Assembly: GCA_036386515.1 (NCBI GenBank)
Contig: DASVVO010000068.1
Coordinates: forward strand, 88,748 to 152,747
Direction of reading: 5' to 3'
DNA length: 64,000 nucleotides
From: JAIVJZ01 sp036386515
GTDB lineage: Bacteria > Acidobacteriota > Blastocatellia > Pyrinomonadales > Pyrinomonadaceae
The position numbers and the translations under genes were made by a program. Of the stretch, positions 48,308-58,472 are shown one piece after another; position 1 is the stretch's first letter; each line of letters starts with the position of its first letter. The notes under the pieces were generated by a model. It ran no database searches. It was not told the origin of the DNA and saw nothing but the letters and a program-made list of their open reading frames with translations.

Positions 48308-48376
48308 GTGATAGGTGATAAGTGATGGGTGACAGGAGAAAAACTTCTTATCACCTATCACCCATCACTTATCACC
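48308..48376. repeat. Heptamer-word hairpin (GTGATAG/GTGATGG/GTGATAA) between rpsI and rpsB
   Basis: Left arm 48308-48338 and right arm 48344-48376; the same words as the hairpin at 45326, in a different order. Confidence 0.85.
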
Positions 48377-48382
48377 AGATTA

Positions 48383-48775
48383 TTACCGTTTCGAGAACTG
48401 GAAGCGTTTGCGTGCGCCCTTTTGCCCGTACTTCTTGCGTTCCTTGATGCGCGGGTCGCGGGTGACGAGACCGGCCTGTTTGAGGGTCGGGCGCAGTTCG
48501 GCGTTGAACTCCATGAGGGCGCGCGTGATGCCGTGGCGAATCGCTCCGGCCTGACCGGCAGGGCCGCCGCCGGCGACGTTGACGAGGATGTCGAACTTCG
48601 ACGCCGTCTCGGTCAACTGCAAGGGCTGGCGGATCACCATGCGCAACGCCTGGTTGGGGAAATACTGATCGAAGTTTTTCTTGTTGACCTGAATCTCGCC
48701 CGTGCCGGGGCGCAGGTAGACGCGCGCCGTCGAAGTCTTGCGCCGTCCCGTTCCGTAATACTGAGTGTCAGCCAC
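48383..48775 (-). CDS. rpsI: 30S ribosomal protein S9
   Basis: A 130-residue S9: QYYGTGRRKTSTARVYLRPG, NVAGGGPAGQAGAIRHGITR, ending RKKYGQKGARKRFQFSKR, whose C-terminal SKR reaches the decoding-site tRNA. Start codon GTG. It follows rplM by 35 bases. Confidence 0.98.
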   Translation of the reverse strand: MADTQYYGTGRRKTSTARVYLRPGTGEIQVNKKNFDQYFPNQALRMVIRQPLQLTETASKFDILVNVAGGGPAGQAGAIRHGITRALMEFNAELRPTLKQAGLVTRDPRIKERKKYGQKGARKRFQFSKR

Positions 48776-48810
48776 GATGTTTCGTCCTTAAAATCTGCAA
48801 AGGTGTTGGA

Positions 48811-49275
48811 TTACTGATGCGCCAGTTGTCCCGTGCTCGGATCGAGCGCGAGCGGTTCGGGCTTTTGCGCCGTGTGCCGGTGGTTTGCGTCCGCATAAAC
48901 TTTGAGCTTCTTGCCCATCGCGCGCCCGAGCTTGTTCTTCGGGAGCATGCCGCGCACGGCGAGTTCGATGACGCGCTCGGGGTGCTTCGCGAATTGATCC
49001 TTGACGCTGATTTCGCGCAGGCCGCCCGGATAGAGCGTGTGATGGCGATAGACCTTCTGCTCGGCCTTCGAGCCTTTGAAGACGGCCTGGCGCGCGTTGA
49101 TGACGATGACGTGATCGCCCATGTCCATGAACGGCGTCCACTGCGGGTTGTTCTTGCCCGACAAAATGCGCGCCACTTCCGTGGCGAGCCGCCCGACCGT
49201 CTGCCCCGCCGCATCAACGACGTACCATTTGCGTTTTTCTGCGAGACCTTGCCCGCTGGGAAAGTATGTTGACAT
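48811..49275 (-). CDS. rplM: 50S ribosomal protein L13
   Basis: A 154-residue L13: RKWYVVDAAGQTVGRLATEV, WTPFMDMGDHVIVINARQAV, RHHTLYPGGLREISVKD, AVRGMLPKNKLGRAMGKKLK. The start at 49275 was chosen by homology; an in-frame extension of 55 codons has no ribosome site and crosses the promoter. It is the first gene of the ribosomal series. Confidence 0.98.
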   Translation of the reverse strand: MSTYFPSGQGLAEKRKWYVVDAAGQTVGRLATEVARILSGKNNPQWTPFMDMGDHVIVINARQAVFKGSKAEQKVYRHHTLYPGGLREISVKDQFAKHPERVIELAVRGMLPKNKLGRAMGKKLKVYADANHRHTAQKPEPLALDPSTGQLAHQ

Positions 49276-49317
49276 AGATAACTCTCTCGGAAAATAGCGT
49301 CTGAAACGCGAACGAGT

Positions 49318-49347
49318 AGAATACTTAACGGGGCGGAAAATTGTCAA
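49318..49347 (-). promoter_or_regulatory. Sigma-70 promoter of rplM-rpsI
   Basis: On the minus strand, TTGACA (49347-49342), 18-base spacer, TATTCT (49323-49318). Transcription would start about 36 bases before the rplM ATG. Confidence 0.65.
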
Positions 49348-49529
49348 GTTAAAGAGCGGAGTGTAAGTGCGTGAGGCGCGACGATTTGCCGCGCATTTGC
49401 GGCGACGGGGGCGGGGAAGTCGTGTATCATCTGCCCCCATACTCGCGAGGTCGTTCGAGCGTTAAGCGGCGCAAGTTCGGAGAGGGCGCGCGCTTTCGCA
49501 AAATTTCGCAAAATTTAAGGAGAAACGAG

Positions 49530-50081
49530 ATGCGGAGAGTAAAAACTGTCGTGGCCGCGTGGTGCCTGCTCGGGATGATGGCCGCCGTCGCCCCGGCGCA
49601 GGGTTCGCAGAGTAGTCCGGGACAAAAGTCACTTTACGAACGTCTCGGCGGTTTGGACGCGATCAAGGCCGTCGTCGGCGAATTCACGGCGCGCGTGCTG
49701 GCCGACGAACGCGTCAACAAGAAGTTCGTTAAGAGCGACGGCGCGCGCCTGACGCACTTCCTCGTCGAGCAACTCTGCGCCGCGACGGGCGGCCCGTGCC
49801 GGTATACGGGCAACAACATGAAGAAAGCGCACAAGCACATGAAGGTGACGGAGGGCGAGTTCAACGCGCTCGTCGAGGATTTGGTGAAGACGCTCGACAA
49901 GTTCAACGTGCCGGAGGCGGAGAAGAACGAACTGCTCGGCGTGTTGGCTCCTTTGAAGGCCGACATCGTTGAAGTTCCCGGCCACGCGACGGGCACGCCC
50001 CTCCCGCCCAACTTCAAACCCGCCAGTCCGCTCCCGAAGGCGAAAATCGACGCCGGTACGGCCAAGAAGAAAGGCCGCTAA
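49530..50081 (+). CDS. Exported group 1 truncated haemoglobin
   Basis: A 183-residue protein. A signal peptide of about 24 residues (VVAAWCLLGMMAAVAPAQG) precedes a truncated globin: SLYERLGGLDAIKAVVGEF, ADERVNKKFVKSDGARLTHF, CAATGGPCRYTGNNMKKAH and MKVTEGEFNALVEDLVKTL, with proximal His101 in KKAHKHM. A Lys/Pro-rich tail of 45 residues follows. Cytoplasmic trHbs bind O2, NO or peroxynitrite; export to the periplasm is unusual and suggests a role at the envelope. ATG 49530 has AAGGAGA 6 bases upstream. Confidence 0.88.
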   Translation: MRRVKTVVAAWCLLGMMAAVAPAQGSQSSPGQKSLYERLGGLDAIKAVVGEFTARVLADERVNKKFVKSDGARLTHFLVEQLCAATGGPCRYTGNNMKKAHKHMKVTEGEFNALVEDLVKTLDKFNVPEAEKNELLGVLAPLKADIVEVPGHATGTPLPPNFKPASPLPKAKIDAGTAKKKGR

Positions 50082-50178
50082 GGACGGGAAAGCCGCACGC
50101 GCGGCCGAGGCATCAAAGCCGCGCCAATGGCGACGCATTAAAGCCGAGGGCGCGTCGCCTTGAGGTTTCACCAAAACT

Positions 50179-50218
50179 AAAGAGGCTCTCCGGGTGGTCG
50201 CACCTGGAGAGCCTCTTT
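50179..50218. terminator. Bidirectional hairpin terminator
   Basis: A 13-bp perfect stem, AAAGAGGCTCTCC (50179-50191) with 50206-50218, followed by TA. It lies between the convergent globin and M48 genes. Confidence 0.8.
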
Positions 50219-50242
50219 TAACGTCAAGGGGTCGGAACGCGG

Positions 50243-51457
50243 TTACGGCTTGTCGTCGGTCGTGGCCGGGTTCGGATTGTCCGTGTTGCGCTTCAACTTG
50301 GGCGGCGCATCCTTCTGGTCTTTCTGGTCGCCCGTGCCGGTGGGCGCGTCGGTCGAGGCCGGTGTGCGGCGTTTGAGCGTGGGGCGGCGCGGCCCGTCCT
50401 CGCCGCCGGCAATGTCACCGGCGGTCGAAGCCTTCGCGTTCGAGAGGCGCAGCAGGCGTCCCTTGACGCGCTGAAACTCCGACGTGCTCAAAACGTACTC
50501 CTCGCGTTCCGGGAAACGTGAGACGAGCACCTGCGAGGCCTGGAGTCGTTCGGCCGATTGCGGGTGCGAGGCGAAAGTCTTGGCGAGGAAGCCCGGCTTC
50601 TTCTTGTTCTTGGAGGCGAGTTTTTCAAACATCGTCGCCATGGCGTTCGGGTCGTAACCGGCGGCGTAGAGATATTGCGTGCCGAGACGGTCGGCCTCGG
50701 ATTCCGCGCTGCGGCTGAACTTCGAGAACAGCGCGGCCAAACCGAAGCCCGCCGTGTTCTGGTAGATCAGGCCGGGGATGCCGCCGAGGAAGATCGAACC
50801 GGCCATCGCCAGACCCTGATAAAGATTGGCCTTCGCGATGTTTTCCATCGCGTGGCGCGCAGCCACGTGCGCGATCTCGTGCGCCATCACGCCCGCGATC
50901 TCCGCCTCGTTGTCGGCGGCCAGGAGCAGACCCTTGTTGACGTAGAAAAAGCCGCCGGGCAGGGCGAAGGCGTTGACCTCGTCCGAGTCGATGACTTTGA
51001 TCGTGAAGGGGATTTTCGCGTCCGAGTGGAGCACGACGTTCTGCCCGACGCGGTTGACGTATTCGGTGATCACCGGGTCTTCGATGAACTTCGCCTGCCG
51101 GTCAACTTCCGCCGCGAGTTCGCGCCCGAAGTTGACTTCTTTCTCAATCGAACCGCTCATCGAGGCGATCAGACCGCCGTTGAGTTTGCGCTTGCCGATC
51201 TGGTTGGGGTCTTCGTCGGTGGAGAGCGGCTTGCCCTTGGCGATCTCCGCCTTCTGCTTGGCGGCGGCGGCTTCGGCGGCGTCTTCCCGATCCTGCTTCG
51301 CGGCGGACTCTCTGGCCTTCTGTTCGGCGGCCGCTTTTTCGCTCGCCGAGGCCTGCTTCTGCGGCGCGGCGAGCGCGGCGGACGAGCCTCCGGCAACGAC
51401 GATGAGCGCCCAGACGAGCGCGAGAGCCGTGATACGGCGTGCGATTTGATTGAACAT
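50243..51457 (-). CDS. M48-family periplasmic metalloprotease
   Basis: A 404-residue exported protease. A signal peptide (ITALALVWALIVVAGGSSAA) is followed by an Ala/Lys/Glu-rich coiled-coil segment (residues 30-75). The M48 catalytic domain follows, with GVMAHEIAHVAARHAMEN (HEIAH) and downstream SAESEADRLGTQYLYAAGYD, whose Glu completes the zinc site. The rest, ASHPQSAERLQASQVLVSRF, is typical of BepA-like proteins; there is no TPR region, but a Pro/Thr/Lys-rich tail follows. Such proteases degrade misassembled outer-membrane proteins. The start at 51457 has GGAG 10 bases upstream; ATG 51481 is possible. Confidence 0.88.
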   Translation of the reverse strand: MFNQIARRITALALVWALIVVAGGSSAALAAPQKQASASEKAAAEQKARESAAKQDREDAAEAAAAKQKAEIAKGKPLSTDEDPNQIGKRKLNGGLIASMSGSIEKEVNFGRELAAEVDRQAKFIEDPVITEYVNRVGQNVVLHSDAKIPFTIKVIDSDEVNAFALPGGFFYVNKGLLLAADNEAEIAGVMAHEIAHVAARHAMENIAKANLYQGLAMAGSIFLGGIPGLIYQNTAGFGLAALFSKFSRSAESEADRLGTQYLYAAGYDPNAMATMFEKLASKNKKKPGFLAKTFASHPQSAERLQASQVLVSRFPEREEYVLSTSEFQRVKGRLLRLSNAKASTAGDIAGGEDGPRRPTLKRRTPASTDAPTGTGDQKDQKDAPPKLKRNTDNPNPATTDDKP

Positions 51458-51936
51458 GGCGGAAAATCTCCAGAATTTCATCGAACAACTAATGGCCGCC
51501 GGGGAGTGTTGCTCATCCCTGTTGTCGGGCCGAAGTCGCCGAAGAGTATTCGCGCGACGTGAACTTTCTGATGCGTTAGGGACGCGCTCGCGGCTATCGG
51601 CGGCAACGTCCACGGACGGCGGAGGCATTACCGGCGGGCGGCGTTAAAAAGCGCGTCACTCTTTGATGCGGGCAGGCGCGCAAGTGGTTGCGCCGTGGGC
51701 GCGCGGCGGGGTCGCCGCCCTTAGAAATCCGTCGAGATAACCCGCTGTCCGTTGGTTGTCGTCGGGCGCATTATAACAGCGCGCGGGGAAAAGTATAGGG
51801 TTTGCGGCACGCTCGGCGCGCGTCAAAGTATATTGATTGCGCCCCTTCGGGCGCGCGTGGTACAGTCGAAAGTGCCTTGCCTGACCGCGCCGTGGCGGTG
51901 TCACGGTCTGCTATTCCCCTCCCACTTTACAAGCGG
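51458..51936. other. Divergent intergenic region, 479 bases
   Basis: Between the M48 gene and the large P-loop gene. It contains TATAAC (51772-51777), a GC-rich hairpin GCGCCCCTTCGGGCGC (51840-51855) and TACAGT (51861-51866) with a weak -35 upstream. No gene is supported. Confidence 0.45.
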
Positions 51937-54900
51937 ATGAAACGAACACAGGATAAGATCAAGGACTTGGTTGAGCCGCAGGAGTTCGACGACCTGCGGG
52001 ACTTTGCCGCCGACCCGGCGCGCGCGCTCGCCGCCTACCGCTTCACCGACGCCACCTCCGACCTGCTCGCCCGCTGGCTCGACGCGCTCGCAGACCTGCC
52101 GCGCGACCGCGGCGCGGCGCACGCGCTCGCGGGGATGCGCGGCGTCGGCAAAAGCCACACGCTCGCCACTTTCGGCGCGCTCGTCGCCGCCGCCGCCCGC
52201 CCGCACACGCAGATCACAGACGCGCACGTCGCCTCCAGCGCGCGGCGTCTGGCAAACCGCCGCCACCAACTCGTGCGCGTCGCGCGCGGCACGCGCCCGA
52301 CGCTCCGCGATGAACTCGTCGAAGCCTTCGTCAACGCTTTCGGCGGGAGCGCGGCCGATTGGGCGGGCGACCCGGCCGCCTGGCTCGCCCACGCCGCCAC
52401 GCGCTCGCCTGCGCCCGCCACGCTCGTCATCCTGGTTGACACGGCCTTCGGCCGCGAGGCGCGCGTCAAACGAGACGACGGGCCGCTCCTCAGCGAATTG
52501 GCCGTGGCCGCGCGCGCCTCGAACGCCTTCGTCGCCCTCGCGCTCGATGACGACATCGCGGGCGCGGAAGGCGTCAACGTCGCGCTGGCGCGCACCTTCC
52601 AGATCGACTACCTCGAACCCGAACATCTCTACCACGTCGCCAACATCTACGTCCTGCGCAAAAACGCCCCGGCGCGCGACGCCCTGCACGAAATCTATCT
52701 CTCGCTGCGCCAATCGGTGCCGAACTTCAATTGGAGCGAGCCGCGCTTCGCCGCGCTCTATCCCGTCCACCCGCTCGTCGCCGACACGTCGGCCTCCGTG
52801 CGCCTCTACGCCCCGGCCTTCGCCTTCCTGCCCTTCGCCGCCTCGGCCGCGCGCAACGCCGTCAACCGCCCCGCGCTCTCGCTCATCCTGCTCGACGAAG
52901 TTTTCGACCACAGCGAGGAAGCCCTGCGCCGCTCCGACGACTTGCAGGAAGCCTTTCGCGTCTACGACGAACTGGCGTCGAAAGCCGTCGCGCAGTTTCC
53001 GGCCATGCAGCGTCTGCAAGTGCGGCTCGTGCTGAAGAGTCTCTTCGTGCTCTCGCTCGACGGCCGCGGCGCGACGGCGCGCGACCTCTGCGCCGCGCTG
53101 TTGTTTCAAGACGAGCATTCGCAGCAGGCGGCCATCGAGCGCGTCGAAGAGACTCTGAAGCGGCTCGCCGACCTCGCGCCGCAACGCGGCCTCACGGCGC
53201 AGGCCGACGGCGAAGAGTTGCGCTACCGTTTTCAGGTCAGCGCGGCGGCCGACTTCGACGCAGCCCTCGCGGCCTCAAGCGACTCGCCCGCCATTGACGA
53301 GCGTGCGCTGGCCGCGCTCCTGCGCACGCTCGCCCGCGCGCGTTTTGAAGACTGGCCTTTCGCCGACGGCGACCGGGACACGACGCACGCCGAGTTTGAA
53401 GTGGCCTGGCGCGGTTCGGAGCGCGCCGGTCGTCTCACGCGCCCGGCGGCCGACGACAACAACGCGCCGCCGTTCAACCCGGCGAGCGACGCGAGAGTTG
53501 ATGTAGCGGCCGGTGCCGTGCATGACGCAACGGCCGGTGCCATGCATGACGCGACGGGTGAGAGGATGGGCGTCGGGTACGAGTGGCAACTGATCGTGCG
53601 CGACCCCGGTCGCGGCGATGTCGCCGAAAATCTTCCCGCCGCCGCAGCCGCGGCGCGCCAGGCCGCCGGTGCCGATGCGTCGTTGCTCGTCATCTGGCAG
53701 CCCGCCGAATGTTATGCGGAAGAGTCGAGCATCCTGCGGCGGCTGGTCGCGCTGCACACGGATGCCGCGCTCGCGGAGTTTGGCGAGACGGCGCGCGCCG
53801 CCGCCAACTCGCTCGCCGCGCAGGCCGAGCGCATCTGGTCGCGCCTCTATGTTGACGACGGCCGTCTGTTGGTTGACGACGAGAGCATCGCCTTCACGCC
53901 CGCCGCGCGCGCCGCGCAAAGTTTCGCGCCCGCGCTGGCCGACGCGCTGGCCGCGCGCTTCGCCGCGCGCTTCCCCGCGCACCCGCTGTTCACCGCGACA
54001 CCGGCCGAACCCGACATCGCGCTCCTGGTCGATCACCTGTTCGGCGGCGGCAACGTGGCCGACGCCGCCGTCCAACAACTCGCCGAAACCTTCGCCGCGC
54101 CGCTCGGACTCGCCACGCGGCGCGGCGACATCTACATTCCCGAAACCGGCGACGCCGTGCTCGGCCAACCCTGGGTGCGCGAAGTTCTCGCGCTCGTTGA
54201 CGAGGCCGGGAGCCGCGTCGTGCCGTTGGCCTGCGTGCATCGCGTCCTCGGCGGGCGGCCTTACGGGTTGTCGCGCCGCACGCAATATCTCGTGCTCGCC
54301 GCGCTCGTCGCGCAGCGTCGCATCGAACTCGCCACCGCGGGCGACGACCGCGTCAGCCGTCGCACGCTCGGCTCGTCTCTCAAGTGGGACGAGGTGGCCG
54401 GGGTCTGCCGCGCCGCCGAGATTCATCACAACGCGGAGGAGTTGACCACCTGGGCGCGGCTCTTGACGGGCGACGCCGCGCTTCCTTCCATCGCCGATGC
54501 CGCCGCGCGCGAACGCGTGCGCGCCGCGCTCTCCGCGTGGCTCGAAGCGTGGCGCGCGGAGCCGGTGCTCAAAGAGTTCGACGCGCTGCCCGATGCCGGT
54601 CTCACGACCCGCGCGTGGGACTTGGCCTCGGCCGTGCGCCGCACGTTCGGCGCGGCCGCCGATGCCGTGGCCGACGCGCTCGCCGGCAACCTCTCGCTCG
54701 AAGAAGGCTTGCAGCGCGTCGCGGACGTTTACGGCGCGGCGCCCGAACAACTCGCGCGCGTCTCGGAGCAACTGGCCGCGCTGCGCACCTACACGGCGGG
54801 CATCGTCCGCCGCGAAAGCGTGCGCGCCTACTTGTCGGCCGCCGAACTGACTTCGCTCGAAGTGGTTGAGAGCGCGCGCCGCGAACTGCTGCTCATCGCC

Positions 54901-55647
54901 GACGACCCGCACACACTCTTCGACGCCGCCCGCACCGAACGCTTCGAACTGCTCTGGCAGGAATTTCAAGTTCAATACGCCGGGCACTACGCAGACGTAC
55001 ACGCGCGCTCCGTCGGCGACGCGTGCGACCACCTGGCTCTCGACGAGTTCACGCGCGGCGCGGAGTGGCGCGACTTCGAATCGCTCGCCGGGCTGCCGTT
55101 CGTCGCGCCGCAACTATGGGAAGAGGCCGCCTCGCTCCTCGCCGAAGTGAAGAACGCGCGCTGCGATCTGCCGGTCGCGCGCCTGCTCGCCACGCGCCCG
55201 CGCTGCGCCTGCCAGTTTCGCCTCGCGCGCGCCGAGCGTTTCCTCAACGCCGCGCCGCTGCTCACCGAGATGACCGCCCGCGGCCGCGCCGCCTACCGCC
55301 GCACGCTCGCACGCTTTCACCCACACCTCGCGCGCGCGCTCAACCTGCTCGCCGCCGAGGCCGTGGACGATGCCGAGACCGCGAGCCGCGCCGTCGCCCT
55401 CGCGCAACGCTTCGCCGGGCGGCAGACGCCCGCGCAGTTCACGCACTTGGACGTGCGCCTGATGACGCGCGCGTTGGAGCAGACGCCGCCCGCCGGGCCT
55501 TTGCGCGTGGGGCTGCCGGGAGGCGTCGTGCGCGGTCTCGTCACGCGCGACGAACTTGCGGCGCGCTGGCAACAGTGGTTTGATGAACTGCCGCACGACG
55601 CCGCGCTGGTCGAGATCGCAGTTGAGAACACCGGCGACGCCGCGTGA
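51937..55647 (+). CDS. Large P-loop protein of unknown function (DUF6079/BrxC-like size and layout)
   Basis: A 1236-residue soluble protein. A Walker A motif, GMRGVGKSH, occupies residues 66-74 and a Walker B-like VILVD lies at 164-168. The remainder is all-helical, Ala/Arg/Leu-rich, with helix pairs such as SVRLYAPAFAFLPFAASAA and ELLLIADDPHTLFDAARTER. The length, N-terminal P-loop and helical body recall DUF6079/BrxC-PglY ATPases of BREX defence systems, but no sensible BREX partner (methyltransferase, PglZ, BrxA/B/L) is nearby; I cannot exclude an unrelated STAND-type ATPase. The start at 51937 is an ATG with a weak AAGCGG site. The stop overlaps the next gene (GTGA). Confidence 0.75.
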   Translation: MKRTQDKIKDLVEPQEFDDLRDFAADPARALAAYRFTDATSDLLARWLDALADLPRDRGAAHALAGMRGVGKSHTLATFGALVAAAARPHTQITDAHVASSARRLANRRHQLVRVARGTRPTLRDELVEAFVNAFGGSAADWAGDPAAWLAHAATRSPAPATLVILVDTAFGREARVKRDDGPLLSELAVAARASNAFVALALDDDIAGAEGVNVALARTFQIDYLEPEHLYHVANIYVLRKNAPARDALHEIYLSLRQSVPNFNWSEPRFAALYPVHPLVADTSASVRLYAPAFAFLPFAASAARNAVNRPALSLILLDEVFDHSEEALRRSDDLQEAFRVYDELASKAVAQFPAMQRLQVRLVLKSLFVLSLDGRGATARDLCAALLFQDEHSQQAAIERVEETLKRLADLAPQRGLTAQADGEELRYRFQVSAAADFDAALAASSDSPAIDERALAALLRTLARARFEDWPFADGDRDTTHAEFEVAWRGSERAGRLTRPAADDNNAPPFNPASDARVDVAAGAVHDATAGAMHDATGERMGVGYEWQLIVRDPGRGDVAENLPAAAAAARQAAGADASLLVIWQPAECYAEESSILRRLVALHTDAALAEFGETARAAANSLAAQAERIWSRLYVDDGRLLVDDESIAFTPAARAAQSFAPALADALAARFAARFPAHPLFTATPAEPDIALLVDHLFGGGNVADAAVQQLAETFAAPLGLATRRGDIYIPETGDAVLGQPWVREVLALVDEAGSRVVPLACVHRVLGGRPYGLSRRTQYLVLAALVAQRRIELATAGDDRVSRRTLGSSLKWDEVAGVCRAAEIHHNAEELTTWARLLTGDAALPSIADAAARERVRAALSAWLEAWRAEPVLKEFDALPDAGLTTRAWDLASAVRRTFGAAADAVADALAGNLSLEEGLQRVADVYGAAPEQLARVSEQLAALRTYTAGIVRRESVRAYLSAAELTSLEVVESARRELLLIADDPHTLFDAARTERFELLWQEFQVQYAGHYADVHARSVGDACDHLALDEFTRGAEWRDFESLAGLPFVAPQLWEEAASLLAEVKNARCDLPVARLLATRPRCACQFRLARAERFLNAAPLLTEMTARGRAAYRRTLARFHPHLARALNLLAAEAVDDAETASRAVALAQRFAGRQTPAQFTHLDVRLMTRALEQTPPAGPLRVGLPGGVVRGLVTRDELAARWQQWFDELPHDAALVEIAVENTGDAA
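53507..53554 (+). repeat. In-frame 24-bp tandem duplication in the P-loop gene
   Basis: Two 24-bp copies starting at 53507 and 53531, nearly identical (CGGCCGGTGCC is shared), encode AGAVHDAT and AGAMHDAT. Confidence 0.8.
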
Positions 55648-56822
55648 GCCGCAGCGAACGGAGCGAGACGAAGATCAAAAGAGCGGGCGCAGCCGCGCAC
55701 CAGACGCAGGCGCGCGAAGACCAAACGCACACCGCGACCGCGCGGACGCCGGCGGCGCGAAAGGCGTCCGCGCGCGAAGTGAAGGCGCGACAAGTAAAGA
55801 AGTCGGGCGCGACTTCTTTCGCCGCCTCGCGCCGCGCTCCATCCGAGCAACCGGCCGAGCAACCGTGCGTCGCCGTCGTCGGCGCGGGGCGACTCGGTAC
55901 CGCGCTCGCGCTCGCCCTCCAACGCGGCGGCTATCGGGTCGTCGCCCTCGTCGCGCGCCGCGCCGCCCGCGCACGGCTCGCCGCCCGCGCCTTCTCGCCC
56001 CGCCCGCTCGCGCTCGACGCGACGCAGTTAAACTTACTCCCCGACACCGCAGACCTCATCTTCATCACCACGCCCGACGATCAGATCGCGCAAGTCGCCG
56101 CGCGTCTCGCCGAAGCATCGGCCGCGCGTCTCGCCGAAGCGTCGGCCGCCCGTGGCGCATCGTCGCCGTCGGCGCGTCGCCGCCGTCGGCGCGTCGCCCT
56201 GCACGCGAGCGGCGCGCTCGCTTCGGACGCGCTCGCCCCGCTCGGCGCGCACGGGTTCGGTCTCGGTTCGCTCCATCCGCTCGTCTCGATCAGCGACCCC
56301 GCGAGCGGAGCGCGAAATCTGCGCGGGGCTTTCTACTGTCTCGAAGGCGAGGCGCGCGCGCTCACGGCGGCGCGCAAAATCGTCCGCGCCCTCGGCGGCC
56401 GCAGTTTCTCTCTCGCCGCGCGCGACAAATCGCTCTACCACGCGGCGGCCGTCATCGCTTCCGGCCACACGGTCGCACTCTTCTCGCTCGCGGCCGACCT
56501 GCTCGCGCGCTGCGGCCTGAGCCAAGCCCGCGCGCGTCAAGTGCTCCTGCCGCTGCTCGCCAGCACGCTCGACAATTTGAGAGCGCACGCGCCGGACGAA
56601 GCCCTCACCGGCACCTTCGCCCGCGCCGACCTGGCGACCGTGCGCCGCCACCTCGCAGCGCTCGCTGCGGCCGAAGACGTGCGCGGCGCAACCGCCGTCT
56701 ATGCGCTGCTCGGCGAGCGTGCGCTGCATCTGGCCGCCGGCCGTCGCCAGTTCGATTCAAGCGTCGCCTCGGAGATCGCGCTGCTGTTACAGAAAGCATT
56801 GAGCGCATCCGGCCGCGCCTGA
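55644..56822 (+). CDS. Rossmann-fold DUF2520-domain protein
   Basis: A 392-residue protein. After a basic, Ala-rich N-terminal extension of about 70 residues comes a Rossmann fold with the nucleotide loop VAVVGAGRLGTALALAL. It continues with TADLIFITTPDDQIAQVAAR and, after a repeat-rich insert, GFGLGSLHPLVSISDP and FYCLEGEARALTAARKIV. The helical DUF2520 domain ends the chain. Family members resemble short-chain oxidoreductases of the F420/NADP type, but substrates are not known. It starts at GTG 55644 overlapping the previous stop, so it is translationally coupled to the P-loop protein. Confidence 0.85.
   Translation: MSRSERSETKIKRAGAAAHQTQAREDQTHTATARTPAARKASAREVKARQVKKSGATSFAASRRAPSEQPAEQPCVAVVGAGRLGTALALALQRGGYRVVALVARRAARARLAARAFSPRPLALDATQLNLLPDTADLIFITTPDDQIAQVAARLAEASAARLAEASAARGASSPSARRRRRRVALHASGALASDALAPLGAHGFGLGSLHPLVSISDPASGARNLRGAFYCLEGEARALTAARKIVRALGGRSFSLAARDKSLYHAAAVIASGHTVALFSLAADLLARCGLSQARARQVLLPLLASTLDNLRAHAPDEALTGTFARADLATVRRHLAALAAAEDVRGATAVYALLGERALHLAAGRRQFDSSVASEIALLLQKALSASGRA
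56101..56148 (+). repeat. In-frame 24-bp tandem duplication in the DUF2520 gene
   Basis: Two copies, 56101-56124 and 56125-56148, with one mismatch, encoding RLAEASAA twice. A GC-rich stretch of CGCCGTCGGCGCGT units follows. Confidence 0.85.
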
Positions 56823-56932
56823 GGCGAGATGCGCTCCCTGTCTTGCACGGTGCGCGCCGTTGGCGTTAGAGTTAAGGCAACGCGTTCCACCTTTGATCCG
56901 CTACCATTCGGAAAGGATTAGTCAGAGCCGCG

Positions 56933-58366
<1,434 letters not shown>

Positions 58367-58388
58367 TCTCAAGCGAACAGACGTAAAG

Positions 58389-58446
58389 AGGCGAAAGGCG
58401 GAAGTGAAGCGGCGCGCACCGCTTCACTTCCGCCTTTCGCCTTTTT
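58389..58446. terminator. Very strong hairpin terminator between convergent genes
   Basis: A 24-bp perfect stem (58389-58412 with 58419-58442) around CGCGCA, followed by TTTT. It lies between the malic enzyme and MopE-like genes. Confidence 0.88.
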
Positions 58447-58472
58447 ACCTCGATACTACCGCGCGCCGTCGT

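Noticed and set aside
51937..55647. Complete BREX system
   Set aside because: Only one large P-loop protein; none of the other BREX components is nearby.
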